From positions 41,384,433 through 41,448,432 of the forward strand of contig OZ012685.1 in the NCBI GenBank assembly GCA_963942565.1: 64,000 nucleotides of DNA, given 5' to 3'. The translations under genes and the position numbers were made by a program. This document shows, one piece after another, positions 23,544-37,988 of the stretch (positions are counted from its first letter, which is position 1; each line of letters starts with the position of its first letter). The stretch is from Maea johnstoni (lineage: Eukaryota > Annelida > Polychaeta > Spionida > Magelonidae). A model generated the notes under the pieces. That model saw nothing but the letters and a program-made list of their open reading frames with translations. It was not told where the DNA came from and made no database searches.

Positions 23544-23683
23544 ATGTCTGAGATACAGGTGATAGTGGAGTGCTGTAAGGAGTTTGAGGATTTCCTGGAG
23601 AGGAGATTCTTACAGGAAGGAGGACGGTCAGAGTTCTTGACCAGTGCTGCCGGTCAACACCTCAACTCAACAGGCGGCAGATA
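23544..23683 (+). CDS. SORBS: Internal alternative first coding exon of SORBS (SoHo-less isoform)
   Basis: ATG at 23544 has an in-frame TAG six bases upstream and opens 46 codons plus two bases, ending at ATA|GTGAGT, a consensus donor. The phase-2 end (TA) joins the T of exon 37874 to make TAT (Tyr), reading on into SWSPPHARYKK, so phase and frame both fit. The peptide starts MSEIQVIVECCKEFEDFLER and continues RFLQEGGRSEFLTSAAGQHL then NSTGGRY; its first half looks like an amphipathic acidic helix. SORBS genes are known to make short isoforms from internal promoters (vinexin beta). No homologue of this peptide is recognised, so the call rests on start, stop, donor and phase. Confidence 0.7.
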
Positions 23684-24045
23684 GTGAGTACCTTTTAGTT
23701 AATTGGTGAAGTATTATTTTGATTTATTTTTTCATTTACTCATTCATGCCTCAAGCTCCCTTTGACCCCCTATGTGGTTAAATTATACTATAACTATGCA
23801 GTCTTTTAACTACAATATGCCCATAATGAATTATTATGAACATCATGTTTTATTTATTGTGAAACATAAAGAAGTGGACAGCCACTCTAATATACTATAA
23901 TCCCCTGGTCAGAAAACGTTCAGTTATGCAAAGGTAGTATGATAGAAGCTGCATTAAATGAAAGAATCTACCTTAATGATGAAGATAAGTAGATATTGGA
24001 GACCTAGTCATACCTTTATACATGTATGGACCAACTGTGTTTGAT

Positions 24046-24263
24046 TTAACCTTTCCAATGCTGAGGCTACTTTCGTCCAAAGCTGAAGGATGCAAAGATT
24101 TTCGAAAAACCATCTAAACCCTGTCTTGTTGGTATTCATTGGATAGCTCTTGCTGAGTACTCTTGTTCGAGTACCCATGTGCCAGGGTTTCAGTCACTTT
24201 TTTAAAGTTTTTTTTGTATCATTTTGTATTGGCCAAATCAGCCACCAGCAGCACTAGGATTAA
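24046..24263 (-). mobile_element. Family A MITE, copy 4
   Basis: TTAACCTTTCCAATGCTGAGG ... GCACTAGGATTAA, reverse orientation. Confidence 0.7.
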
Positions 24264-24466
24264 ACATTGAATTGAGCTAAATTGAGGCAAGCATGTTGTA
24301 ATTATGTTTTGTAACTAGCTGCAGTGTATATGGAAGTGGTCGTGTGTACTCTATGTAGGGGGTTGACCACTGAGGAGCATGTGTTGGGCTGCAGGCCATC
24401 ATCATCAGCGGCTCACAGTAGGTCTGCATAAACAGCAGCAGCCAGCTAGACCTGCAGCTAGCCATA

Positions 24467-24748
24467 TGTACCCTAGTACCGGCAGAGGGGGGCTGTCATG
24501 TTGGTATGATATCTGACCAGCCAGCGCTCTAACTCAGATCAGCCAAAGGCTACACTCACACACATCTGGGTACAGCATGGAGAAGGTAGCTCTCAAGCCA
24601 ATAATTTATGTACCCTAGTACCGGCAGTCAGGGGGAGCTGTCATGTTGGTATGATATCTGACCAGCCAGCGCTCTAACTCAGATCAGCCAAAGGCTACAA
24701 TCACACACATCTGGGTACAGCATGGAGTGGGTAGCTCTCAAGCCAATC
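24467..24748 (+). repeat. Recent tandem duplication, ~141 bp x 2
   Basis: ATGTACCCTAGTACCGGCAG through CAGCATGGAGwrGGTAGCTC and TCAAGCCAAT is present twice head to tail with only a handful of differences. Confidence 0.9.
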
Positions 24749-24768
24749 TTGGATGAGGTGCAAACTCA

Positions 24769-24982
24769 TTAACCCTTATGCTGCTGGTGGCTGATTTGGC
24801 CAATACAAAATGATGCAAAAAATCTGAAAAATGACCGAAACCCTAGCAAATGGGTACTCATATGAGAGTGCTCAGCAAGAGCTTTCCAGTGAATACCAAC
24901 ATGACAGGGTTCAGATGGTTATCAAAAATCTTTGCGTCATTGTGCTTGGGATGAAAGTTAGCTTCAGCATTGGAAGGGTTAA
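24769..24982 (+). mobile_element. Family A MITE, copy 5
   Basis: TTAACCCTTATGCTGCTGG ... CATTGGAAGGGTTAA. It is directly followed by a family B segment, as in copy 1. Confidence 0.8.
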
Positions 24983-25177
24983 GGGCCACAGCGGCCAAAA
25001 GAAGCCTGACAGTTTTGATGAGACCTTGCAGGCAAAAGCAAAGATAGGAAAATATTTGAAGGAGAAATGTTATTCAGGCCATTACCAATAACTCTCCCTC
25101 AAATATTTTGTAAAAACATTCTTAATTTTCCAAGTTAATGTCCAAGATTTAGACAATTAATAAAATCAATAGTGGGT
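24983..25177 (+). mobile_element. Family B MITE abutting copy 5
   Basis: The core AAAATATTTGAAGGAGAAAT and CTCCCTCAAATATTTTGT is itself an inverted repeat. Ends in AGTGGGTTAA. Matches the reverse complement of 42414-42636. Confidence 0.65.
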
Positions 25178-25759
25178 TAAATAAGGAAGACTGTAATGAG
25201 AAGTCATGGAAGGTTTTGTTTATGAATGTAACATGCCTACTGATGTTTTGGGTGTGTATGGTTGGGTGGGGTGGGGATGGAGGAGGGGGTGCTGATGGCT
25301 GCCAAGGGGTATAACAAAAATGAAACAATTGATATTGATTTTTTTTCTTGGGTATAAAGTAGGAGAGTTACATATGGAAAAAGTTAGGTTTATTAGAGTT
25401 TATTTGCTTGGCCAGCTATCCAGAAAAAAGATAAATATCAACATTTCTTTGATTTAATCATCATGATGACCTTTTAAATACACAACAATATAAAGAACTA
25501 TGTTTGAGAAATTGGAAGCATTGACTTTTTAAAAGGCAATGGTAATATTTGCTAGTAAAAGGAACCACTTGGTTCCTTTCCCCAGCACCATAGGTAATGT
25601 ACACTGTAGATGCAGGTGCCTTGTTTCACTTCATCCTCCCCTTACAAATCATGATATGGACAGACAACTCTAAACAAGGTTGCCACAAGGAACCGCTCAT
25701 CAGATTAAACTCTCTCCTCCCTAGGCCAGAGGAAATTGGTGGGATCATCCAATTAGTGC

Positions 25760-26400
25760 TTAGAGCCAATTAGCTGGCATGTGAGACCTTGGTATTCCAC
25801 CCTGCCACAGAACTGTCTTATCTATCTCTTTGCCTCACTTATCCCAGCTGTCATGGAAAGTGGGGGTTGGTATTTGTCCATGGTGCAAAGGAGACAAGAT
25901 ACTTTTTTAGCAAACACATTACATATTAATTTGAGAATGCATGGTATGTCATTCTTTAGCCATCATCATGTCTTAAGCTTCAATGAACCCAGCCCTCACA
26001 AGACAGAGGTGTATTAACTTACCTCTTGTGTATCATAAGGAGGGTTGCTGTCAGAAGAAACCTTTGCAACTGACTTATTACCAGAAACTTAACATTTAGG
26101 ATAGTCCAAGATAGATATTATGCAATGTGATATCTTTGTTTGCCATCCTTCTACGGTAGTATCTCAACTATCTCTGTAAAACCTCATTTAACCCAGCCAT
26201 AACAAGATAGGAAAGTAGTAGGAATTTTCCCATTGTGTATGGTGGGGTAGTTGTCAGAAGATACCTATTCTACATACATATTACACAACCTGAGAGCTTG
26301 GTATGCCATCCTCCTATCACACTGTTCCTCTTTGATTACCACTCTGATCTCTTTGCCTCATTTATCTCAGCCATCACCGAGAAAGATCAGCGGTATTCAA
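25760..26400 (+). repeat. Degenerate repeat array, ~170-200 bp x ~3
   Basis: Blocks CTTGGTATkCCAyCCT, TCTCTTTGCCTCAyTTATC then yCAGCyrTCA, and GGGTwGyTGTCAGAAGA recur at about 25790, 26125 and 26295. Much diverged. Confidence 0.45.
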
Positions 26401-27535
26401 GTTCCTGAAAACAAATGCCAGTAGACAGGGTTTGGTTGAGAAGACAGAGGCAGTGCTACGTGAAGGGGGATCCTTGTGCATTGTGATTCAGTTTTTAGTG
26501 AAGCGTCCCCATTTCTATGATTTTGGAAAAAAAATGCACATGTATTCACTCCTCAGCTAAAATTCTGCATGTTACCGGGATAATAAAGGGAGGTTTAATT
26601 TACCATTGTTATTTGGGTTAGCATTGAAAATGCTAAGTTCTGAATGAGAAAGGGTTCAATCCAACCCTCACCCCCCACCCCCCCCCCCCCTCTGCATTAA
26701 TCCAGACCATGGTATGGGTTCACTTATGGTTCAGTTATCTGTATTAGGAATGAAAACTATACAAAAATTATGCATCTTTGAATAAGCAGATGTGGTATCA
26801 GATGATACTGTTCCTAATTTTATTTTGTATGATTCACCTGTATTAAGGTCTGGTGCTTACGGCGTGTTTACTCCGAGAAGTATGATATAAGGCTTGCAGG
26901 GTAATCCTGTATCAAAGATAAACCTGTTTCATCTCGAATCAATTCATAAAATAATGGATTAGGTAAGTTGATATTTTGATATGTAATGACACAATATGTG
27001 TTTTGTGTAATGAATGTGACTGTGAGTTAAAAGAACTTCTTACAGAGAGAAGTTTGTTTTAGGGCAGTTCACCAATTTTACTGCATTTTTGGTGAAACTC
27101 TAATTTGAACTACCTTAGGTTTTGATATTATCAAAATGAAGGGTTGATTATTTTCTAGCCATAAATATCCTTGGTAGCCACCTGGCGAGCCAATGCAGAA
27201 CTAACCTTTCGTAGTTTTCAGTTGTTTTCTTACTCAGGTTTGATATAAAAGAGTGAAAAGATTGCTTGGCTTAGGGAATGTTGCCCAGAACTGTCTAAGT
27301 GTTTTCTCTTATCGGGAATCAAGGGATCAAGGTGGCCAGGGTTGTCAGTTTAGTTAATATTTATCTCACCAGGTCCGGTTTGAGGGCTCTTTTGAGTATG
27401 ACCTGAAATTACTTGAGATAATAATCAATACCTGAATATGATGCCATCTATAGGCTATTGCGAGAAATACACTCAATTTGATAACTGAGTTACATATAGG
27501 TTGACTAGGTTAGCTTTTCAGGAACCTAACCCTTC

Positions 27536-27743
27536 CAATGCTGAGGCTACTTTCATCAAAAGCACATGGGTGCAACATTTTTTTTAAACCATCTAAACCC
27601 CGTCTTATTGGTATTATACTCATTGGATAGCTCCCACTGAGTACTCTTACATGAGTACCCATGTGCCAGGGTTTCAGTCATTTTTCAGCTTTTTTGCATC
27701 GTTTTGTATTGGCCAAATTAGCCACCACCAGCGTAAGGGCTAA
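27536..27743 (-). mobile_element. Family A MITE, copy 6
   Basis: CTAACCCTTCCAATGCTGAGG ... CAGCGTAAGGGCTAA, reverse orientation. Confidence 0.75.
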
Positions 27744-28095
27744 GTCTAAGGGTGAGGGTGAGGCTCCATCTCTCCCTGCACCTCCAGCTGGCTTGGTTCC
27801 TGATCAGCAGCTGGGTGAGATATCTAGATCTGCTCTATCATTGCTTCATCCATCTTACCTCCTGGGCACCTCCAGTACATTATGCATTCCAGGAATACTT
27901 CCTCTAGCTGATCCTTACACAGGTTGTTTGGCGGCAGTGGCGCGCTCTACCCTTCTAACATTGCATATCTACATTGAGCTATCTTGATTTTGCTACTACC
28001 TGCTGGGTGAACTTACTCTCTCCCTCTCTCCTCCCCCTCCCCCCCCCCCTAATTGCAAAGAAAAGATGTAGCTCTCTCTCTTCTCTATTCCCCCT

Positions 28096-28202
<107 letters not shown>

Positions 28203-28613
28203 AAAAAGATATTTCTTTGATTAATTTTTTTTATAAAAGAACAATTTCAACTTAACTTGAATTAGGGGCACCAACTATTGATTGTACCACACATCAAATC
28301 ATTTGCAGACTGCGAGGTTATCATAAATCATTAGTCTAGCCTGTCTGAATCAAGAAACATACCATAACAAAAGCGTGCCATGTATTCACCACATGTTCCC
28401 ATTGTCTCCTGCATGCTCAGGTGAGCAGCAATCATTCTCTGCCCTCAGGCAATAACAGCCTATTCTACCGCTCATCAAGCTCTAATCAAACACATGCTAC
28501 ACCTTAATCATAATCAATAGGATGTTCTACCCGCGCTCACTCCTAATAGATGGCGCTTCACGCTCGCGGACCACCCGTGCCTGGTAGAGTACAGCTAGTT
28601 ATGGTGGCGCTGT

Positions 28614-28668
28614 GTGTGTGTGTGTGTGTGAGAGAGCATGTGTGAGTGTGTGTGTGTGTGTGTGTGAC
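28614..28668. repeat. (TG)n with a GAGAGAGC interruption
   Basis: Two TG runs split by AGAGAGCATG. Confidence 0.95.
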
Positions 28669-28883
28669 ATATAATAGCAAGCGAACACCCTCAATCCACA
28701 CGTGTAACTCTTTGCATGTAAAAACATTGGTTTTAGAAAAGGAAATGAGCTCGTGATAGCGATTTTGTGCATCCCGCTCTGACCATAGGCGCAATACACC
28801 CTGGTTTAGTCCAGACATAAACCCTACATATTTTCTCATTTATGATATCATATGGACGGTAGGGTTTAGTTCTAGCTCCTATA

Positions 28884-29114
28884 AGGTATGTTAGCAGCTT
28901 TCCGACCAAAAACTAAGTCGTAAGCATTTTGCTATAATCTGGGCACATACACACAACTGGGAAACGTATTTTTCCTCTTTTCAATCTATGTATTGCCGTC
29001 ATAAATAAGTCAGTGCGCCGTTTAATTGGACTATGTCAGACTCTTTTCAACTACAGCCGGCGATTGATCGGGACAAGTCGTAAATGTCCAGCATAAAGTT
29101 TTTGTAAAGCCGGA

Positions 29115-29154
<40 letters not shown>

Positions 29155-29381
29155 GTATTGTTTCTATTTCGAAATATCCAGAATACTTGCTGGAACTAGG
29201 CATACACTATGATAGTCAATGACACTTTAAGGACCAAGAAGCCTAGCATTGGTTCTGGTTATGGGTTTTATGCCAAACCATCTCTGCTAAAATAAAATTA
29301 GAGGATGGCATTGAACCTTATATGTGCAACACAGAACATCCACAATCGTTGCATATAGTAAGGTTCAATATTATTGAAGTA
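28884..29381 (+). repeat. Interspersed repeat R4, copy 1, with terminal hairpin
   Basis: CTTTCCGACCAAAAACtAAG through GTAAATGTCCAGCATAAAG and TTGTAAAGCCGGAA matches 29764-30011. It is interrupted by an (ATT)n run (29117-29155). The segment ends (29312-29366) in an inverted repeat: GAACCTTATATGTGCAAC pairs with GTTGCATATAGTAAGGTTC. Confidence 0.7.
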
Positions 29382-29539
29382 ACCCTGGTTCAGTACCGAA
29401 ACCCTAGCACACTTTTATTGATTTCTGGTGTTTATAGATAGCGGGGACTAGGGTTAAATGTCGACTCCCATAAACTATATCAGCGGCTTAGACGAAGAAC
29501 AGAATAGATATGTAGGAAGAAACTAATTTCTACATTGCG

Positions 29540-29755
29540 CTATAGTGAAGGGTTGGACACAACAGGGGGTTTCTGATCTGGCATCAGGGTGAGGTTACGA
29601 GGAAACAAGGACCAATCAAGGCTCTCGTATCATTTACATTACAGATAAACCTGTGCGCCAGCATCATCTTAGCATGCGTAGAGCTCGACTTTTAGACTAA
29701 TGGTTGAGGCTAGCCTGTTCAGGTTGACCGGCTAGTATCATATCCACTTGTTTTT
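29540..29755 (+). repeat. Interspersed repeat R3, copy 2
   Basis: Counterpart of 16820-17055, lying between the two R4 copies. Confidence 0.6.
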
Positions 29756-29763
29756 ATTGATCT

Positions 29764-30152
29764 AAGGTCAGTAGGCTTCCGACCAAAAACCAAGCCAGAA
29801 GCATTTTGCTATGCTCCGGACACGTACCAAGGGTTGGGAAACGTATTTCCCCTCTCTTTCAGTCGCAGACCGCTAGGTCTATGTATTGCTGTCATTAATT
29901 AATGACAGCGCCGTTTAAATTAGACTAAATCAGACTCTTTTCACTTCCAAACCAGCGATCGAGTTGGATAAGTTGTAAATGTCCACCATATTGATTTTGT
30001 AAAAGCCGGAAATACTTACGAAAAGGGTGTAATTCTAAAATTACGGAAAGAATCTAATTTTAGATTAAAATTTAAGAACCTTACATGTAACAACACAGGA
30101 CATCCGCAATACGATATCGTTGCATATAGTAAGGTTCAATATTATTAAACTA
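29764..30152 (+). repeat. Interspersed repeat R4, copy 2, with terminal hairpin
   Basis: Matches copy 1 over its body, lacks the (ATT)n interruption and ends in the same hairpin (30076-30137). A small inverted repeat, GTCATTAATTAATGAC, lies at 29893. Confidence 0.7.
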
Positions 30153-30205
30153 ATCACACCCATACATCCATAGACTAAACAGTATAGCCTATGCGACACA
30201 AGGTT

Positions 30206-30722
30206 GTTGACGTCCCGGGGGGGGGGGGGGGGGGGGGGGCACATTGGGTATTGAGGGGGCGCATACGTTCGTTATCAAAATTCAAAAATGCCCCCTGAAG
30301 CACTGAGTTCTGGCCAAAAAAAAAACACCTATTTTAATAAAAAACGCTGACTTTTTCTCACTAAATAAACACCCCTTCTTTTATCAAAACACCTGACATT
30401 GGATGAACTGGAACACGTATTTTAATTTTAGATTTTATAATCCTCTGCGTGTTTAGCGGCAGCCAAGTGGGGGCAGCAAACTCGGAAGGCCAGATACTTC
30501 GGGAGTCTCTCGGCGTCAGAGCCGCGTATGTTTCTTGGATTGTAACGGGATTTTGGACCCCCCATACTTCGTACCTGGGTACAAAAAAGTACCCTTCTTT
30601 TACAAAATCACGGACATGTGGAGGTCTTCAAAAAAGACCCCATCTTCCGCGAAATACGTAACTAAGGTGCAGCCCCCCCTCTGTCACTGAGTTGCCCCCC
30701 CCCCCCCCCCGGGGGTTGACGT
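30206..30722 (+). mobile_element. Non-autonomous hAT-like element with poly-G/poly-C ends and 8-bp target duplication
   Basis: An exact 8-bp direct repeat GTTGACGT lies at 30206-30213 and 30715-30722. Between them, 30214-30714 begins CCC then a run of 23 G, and ends in a 16-C run then GGGG. Inside the runs the ends stay loosely inverted (GCACATTGGG...GAGGGGGCG against the complement of CCCCCCTCTGTCACTGAGTTGC). An 8-bp duplication fits hAT-type transposases. No transposase frame is present; it is about 500 bases long. Confidence 0.8.
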
Positions 30723-30766
30723 AACGTATTATTACATGTATATATGCATGAACACACACACACACA

Positions 30767-30793
30767 CATACATACATACATACATACAACATA

Positions 30794-30860
<67 letters not shown>

Positions 30861-30939
30861 ATATATATATATATATATTATAATATATATATGATATATA
30901 TATGTATATAATATAATATATATATATATATATATAATA
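30767..30939. repeat. (CATA)n and (TA)n microsatellite cluster
   Basis: (CA)n, then (CATA)n, then broken (TA)n, directly beside the 3' tail of the LINE. Confidence 0.95.
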
Positions 30940-34080
<3,141 letters not shown>

Positions 34081-34401
34081 TGTGAGTGTGTTTGTCTGTG
34101 TGTCTGTGCCTCTATGTCCGTACTGACTGTTTCGAAAGTGATAGTTTAATAATCGATCATACAACTTCATTATTAGAGTCAGTAGTTGGGGCACCACTAT
34201 ATATTTATGTATCTCAAAAATGTTAGAATATCCTTACTTGGTTTTGAATTATTTCTCATTCTTTAATGAAATGTGTTTACCACTTTGGCGTCACCTATAT
34301 GGACGGCATGACTGGTGACCCATTTTTTTATTCTAGATATTGGACCTGGCATGCAATGAAAGCTAACACAAGGTTTGAGAAAATTCTAACGGTGATGTGT
34401 T

Positions 34402-34580
34402 TTAACCCTTTCTATGCTGAGACTATTTCGTTTTGAAAACCATCTTAACCCTGCCATGTTGGTATTCATTGGATAGCTCTCGTGTGTTACTCTCAGATGA
34501 GTACCAATGTGCCAGGGTTTCAGTCATTTTCACATCACCTTGTATTGGCTAAATTATCCACCACCAGCATAACGGTTTAA
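34402..34580 (-). mobile_element. Family A MITE, copy 7 (shortened)
   Basis: TTAACCCTTTCTATGCTGAG ... CCAGCATAACGGTTTAA; about 35 bases shorter than the other copies. Confidence 0.7.
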
Positions 34581-35682
34581 TGAACTTTCAATTTTAGACA
34601 TGAAATACGCACATTAAGTGGCACTTTGGTGTCACCTATATGGACCCCCTTTTTGAGATTTTCAAAGGAGATCTGACAATGATAGCTTATGCGAAGTTCA
34701 ATGGGTTTCTAACTGTTGGGTATATTTAAATGGACTTATAGTTAAGATGTCACTATCACTATCACGAATACCCTACTACAGTATGCCTTTAACAGGAGTT
34801 TCTAATGATTTCTCTAAACCAGCAGTCAAACGCGCCCTCCAGTAGTCTTAGATGAATAAAAGCAATTTATGTATATTATTCCAAGATAGAGGGGAAGGTG
34901 AATCGCGTGTAAAAAGTTTTTATAAGCGACTATTACACGCATAGTTTGAAGGCATCCATTTGCCATATGTATGTGACTGCCAGGCAGAGCGCACGCGGGC
35001 TGACCCACTTTGGTCCGCATCCGCTCGAAGCGCCGCTCAGCGGAATAGTTCCTAGAACATCCTATTGCAATATCATTATACCATACGTCAGAATAAAACC
35101 ACATCCCTATCAACACCATTTAGTATTGTTAACAGGGGAATATTTAAGGGACACAAACAAATTAATGCGTGCTTGTAATCAGACAGATGTTGCACTACCA
35201 TAAACACAATTCAAAATGTAACTCTGAAATAAAGTATAGGATTCAGAAAATAAAAGGTAATTTGCTGCCATTGCTGGTATTGAAATATATCATTTCTGTA
35301 TTCATTATGACTAAAGAAAACCGCACCAATACCAATTTGAACACTCCTACAGTATTTAGAATATACAGTAATGGCATTGAGAAACCCTGCCATCTGCTGA
35401 GTTTATATGAAACTAAACAAGTTTTTCTTTATCTAAACCACCTTGATGGTTAACTGTGCATTACTGTGATCACTCAGCTTTAGGTAACCCTGCCATCTAC
35501 TGAGCTAAAACAAAATTAAACTTGGCTCAGCTTCATGTAGACACAAACATGCATCCCAGGGTCAGTAAGATTTAGTGAGTCACCTGTCAAAATCAAATTG
35601 GCCATTAACCCTATGCCAAAGCTTACTTGCAAATAGTCCATTATGATAACAAAGAAATCACCAGGAACTCTGGAAGAGGAGA

Positions 35683-35926
<244 letters not shown>

Positions 35927-36348
35927 ATTCGCCTTATTTGCATGTTATTGTACAATAAATTACACAGAAAAGTTTTTCCGTTTACTCCAACAATATTGTA
36001 TGTTTATATGTGTAGAGAACTGCTATGAAATAATCTGGAAGCATAGCAATTCAATATCTAAATCCAACTTCATTAGGCTTGTTATTTTAAGGATTATTGA
36101 TTTTCTTGGATATTCAATTGATATTATTTTCCAAGACAAAACCACAACGCGATCTCCATTGTTGATCAATGTTTCTCACCTGTCCCCAGAATACACCTGG
36201 ATTCTAATCAGGCCAACTGACACACATTTTGCCATTTATACGGAAAACTTTGACCTATCATGAACAATTGGAGTCATGGTAACGAGAGCGTGGATGTGTT
36301 TTGAGAAGAGAATTAGCATATTTACTCGGGATGATTTATTAGAGAGAG

Positions 36349-36539
36349 ATGTGGATGTTTTGGTTTGGCTCTGTCCTCCTCCTCATCACTATGAGGATGA
36401 GCGGGAGACAGAGGATGAGTGTGATGATGAGGATGTTGCTGATGATGGAGAGGATGGTCAAGTGGTCAGTGATAGTGCTGGTCACTCTGCTCCGGACAGC
36501 GGGCCAGGCCAGTGTAGTAGCCATGAAGACAGTGAAAAG
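36349..36539 (+). other. Exon-like block ending in a phase-2 donor (possible alternative first exon)
   Basis: Two overlapping frames are open up to AAAAG|GTAAAG at 36539/36540. The frame from ATG 36349 (MWMFWFGSVLLLITMRM...) ends in phase 2 and would join exon 37874 via AGT (Ser). The overlapping frame from 36276 is strikingly acidic (EDERETEDECDDEDVADDGE) but ends in phase 0 and cannot join in frame. The GATGAG-rich composition could be low-complexity drift, so this is weak. Confidence 0.25.
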
Positions 36540-36809
36540 GTAAAGATGTTCACAAACATACATCCTTCCAGCCTGGTAATCAGGCTGAGGACATAGATCC
36601 AATGCCACCAATGAACTAGATGAAAAGTAAGTTTTGTGTTGCTATTGAAGTTTAGATGGCAGCACTGTGAGTTACCAAGGGTTGCAGCTTATATCCATTG
36701 CAGCTTTTGTGGCTTTTGAATGGGCTCACAACTGAACTAAGGTGACACAGTTTATATCATTGAGACTTAATGTATATATGTATATATATATATATTATAC
36801 AAATATGAC

Positions 36810-37370
36810 ATCCCTGCGGGGTTGCTAACATGGTTGTCTACCCCGAGTGAGCATTGTCACCCGAGGGCGTACCGAACAACAGCCCCTCACCCCCGGGTAC
36901 CCAAAATCCATGACAAGTAGAAACTTACAAAACTCACTTGGGCAGTGTAATTTCGGAGCAGCAGGTTTCCCGTGCTGACCATGTTGGGATATACTACATG
37001 TATTTAATTTATCCTTCCTGAACAACCTATACCACCTCAACTGGGTTGAGATTTTACTTTTTCCCCTGAATTGAGACACTCGCGCAAGTTGTTCCCAACA
37101 ATAAGATAATTCCATTGTTGACGGCGGCCTTCTGCTGAGGCCTTGAAATACTTTCGCCACGAGCGGGGATCTTGAAAGCATGACGTCCTCAACAATATAG
37201 GGAATCATGAAACGGCACATTGACAACGGGTGCTAATACGTCGTCTCCTTGACAGCGGGTGCTAATACGTCGAATGGTGACCGCTGTCAAGGAACCTATA
37301 GAGACACAGGTTGCTAACAGCTTTGACACATGGCTCTCATCCAATGGGATGAGAGTATTTTCACGTGAGG
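36810..37370 (+). repeat. GC-richer island between two TA tracts
   Basis: About 560 bases, bounded by TATATATATATTATAC on the left and (TA)n on the right. It contains GTTGCTAACA near both ends, a direct repeat CGGGTGCTAATACGTCG (37228 and 37256), an inverted pair CTTGACAGCGG/CCGCTGTCAAGG and the palindrome CTCTCATCCAATGGGATGAGAG. A 133-codon frame on the minus strand shows no recognisable domain. Possibly an unclassified mobile element. Confidence 0.4.
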
Positions 37371-37374
37371 TATA

Positions 37375-37379
<5 letters not shown>

Positions 37380-37466
<87 letters not shown>
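37380..37466. repeat. (TA)n microsatellite
   Basis: Pure TA, about 87 bases. Confidence 0.98.
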
Positions 37467-37469
<3 letters not shown>

Positions 37470-37513
37470 AATGTATATAAAAGTGGTCATGATGATGTGC
37501 CGATTATGGATAA

Positions 37514-37760
37514 GGCCTAAAAAAATAAATTGTTTGTTTCCTGTAACACCCCAGGAAAAATTAGGGTAGGTAGGTAGGAAAATATTTTTATTTTAAGAAA
37601 TCTTTTTAGTGATAAATGGTAGCCTCACAGTTGAGCTGTTCATGTTGTTCATTCGGAATACCATGTTTTTGATTCAAAATGTCATAAAAAAGATTTCGGG
37701 TAGGGCCAAAAATATAGAGTAGGTAGGGTTACAGGAAACAAACAATTTTTTTTTAGGCCT
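37514..37760 (+). mobile_element. ~245-bp MITE, PIF/Harbinger-like, with ~35-bp inverted ends
   Basis: Left GGCCTAAAAAAATAAATTG then TTTGTTTCCTGTAAC; right GTTACAGGAAACAAACAAT then TTTTTTTTAGGCC. TAA lies directly outside each end, the 3-bp TWA target of PIF/Harbinger elements. Direct GGTAGGTAGG motifs inside. It ends about 115 bases before the acceptor of exon 37874. Confidence 0.75.
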
Positions 37761-37873
37761 AAACACCCATTTTTATTTTTCCCAATTCAATTTTCAGCAT
37801 TATTCTCAGGGAATAGTTAAAACATGGTTTAATAATCTATGATAATTCAATGCTTCTCTTCATTTGTTTTCAG

Positions 37874-37988
37874 TTCTTGGTCTCCGCCTCATGCTAGATA
37901 TAAAAAAGAAGTGTACAAGAACCAGCCGCGCAGTATAATAGACTACGAGCCAGGGTTCTCCTCTATAGCATTTAAAGAAGGAAAATCG
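37874..37988 (+). CDS. SORBS: SORBS exon i: conserved PRSIxDYEPGxSSI linker exon
   Basis: Acceptor TTTGTTTTCAG, strong donor TCG|GTAAGT; 115 bases, phase 2 to 0. Peptide (S/Y)SWSPPHARYKKEVYKNQPRS then IIDYEPGFSSIAFKEGKS. It matches the linker of vertebrate SORBS proteins (WDPPDRK ... EPRSIFEYEPGKSSIL), the best-conserved stretch outside SoHo and SH3. It accepts splicing from exon 14847-14910 (Ser at the junction) or from the internal first exon 23544-23683 (Tyr), so it is common to long and short forms. Confidence 0.95.

Noticed and set aside
36825-37226. 133-codon minus-strand frame in the GC-richer insert
   Set aside because: No recognisable domain, and the frame is explained by base composition.
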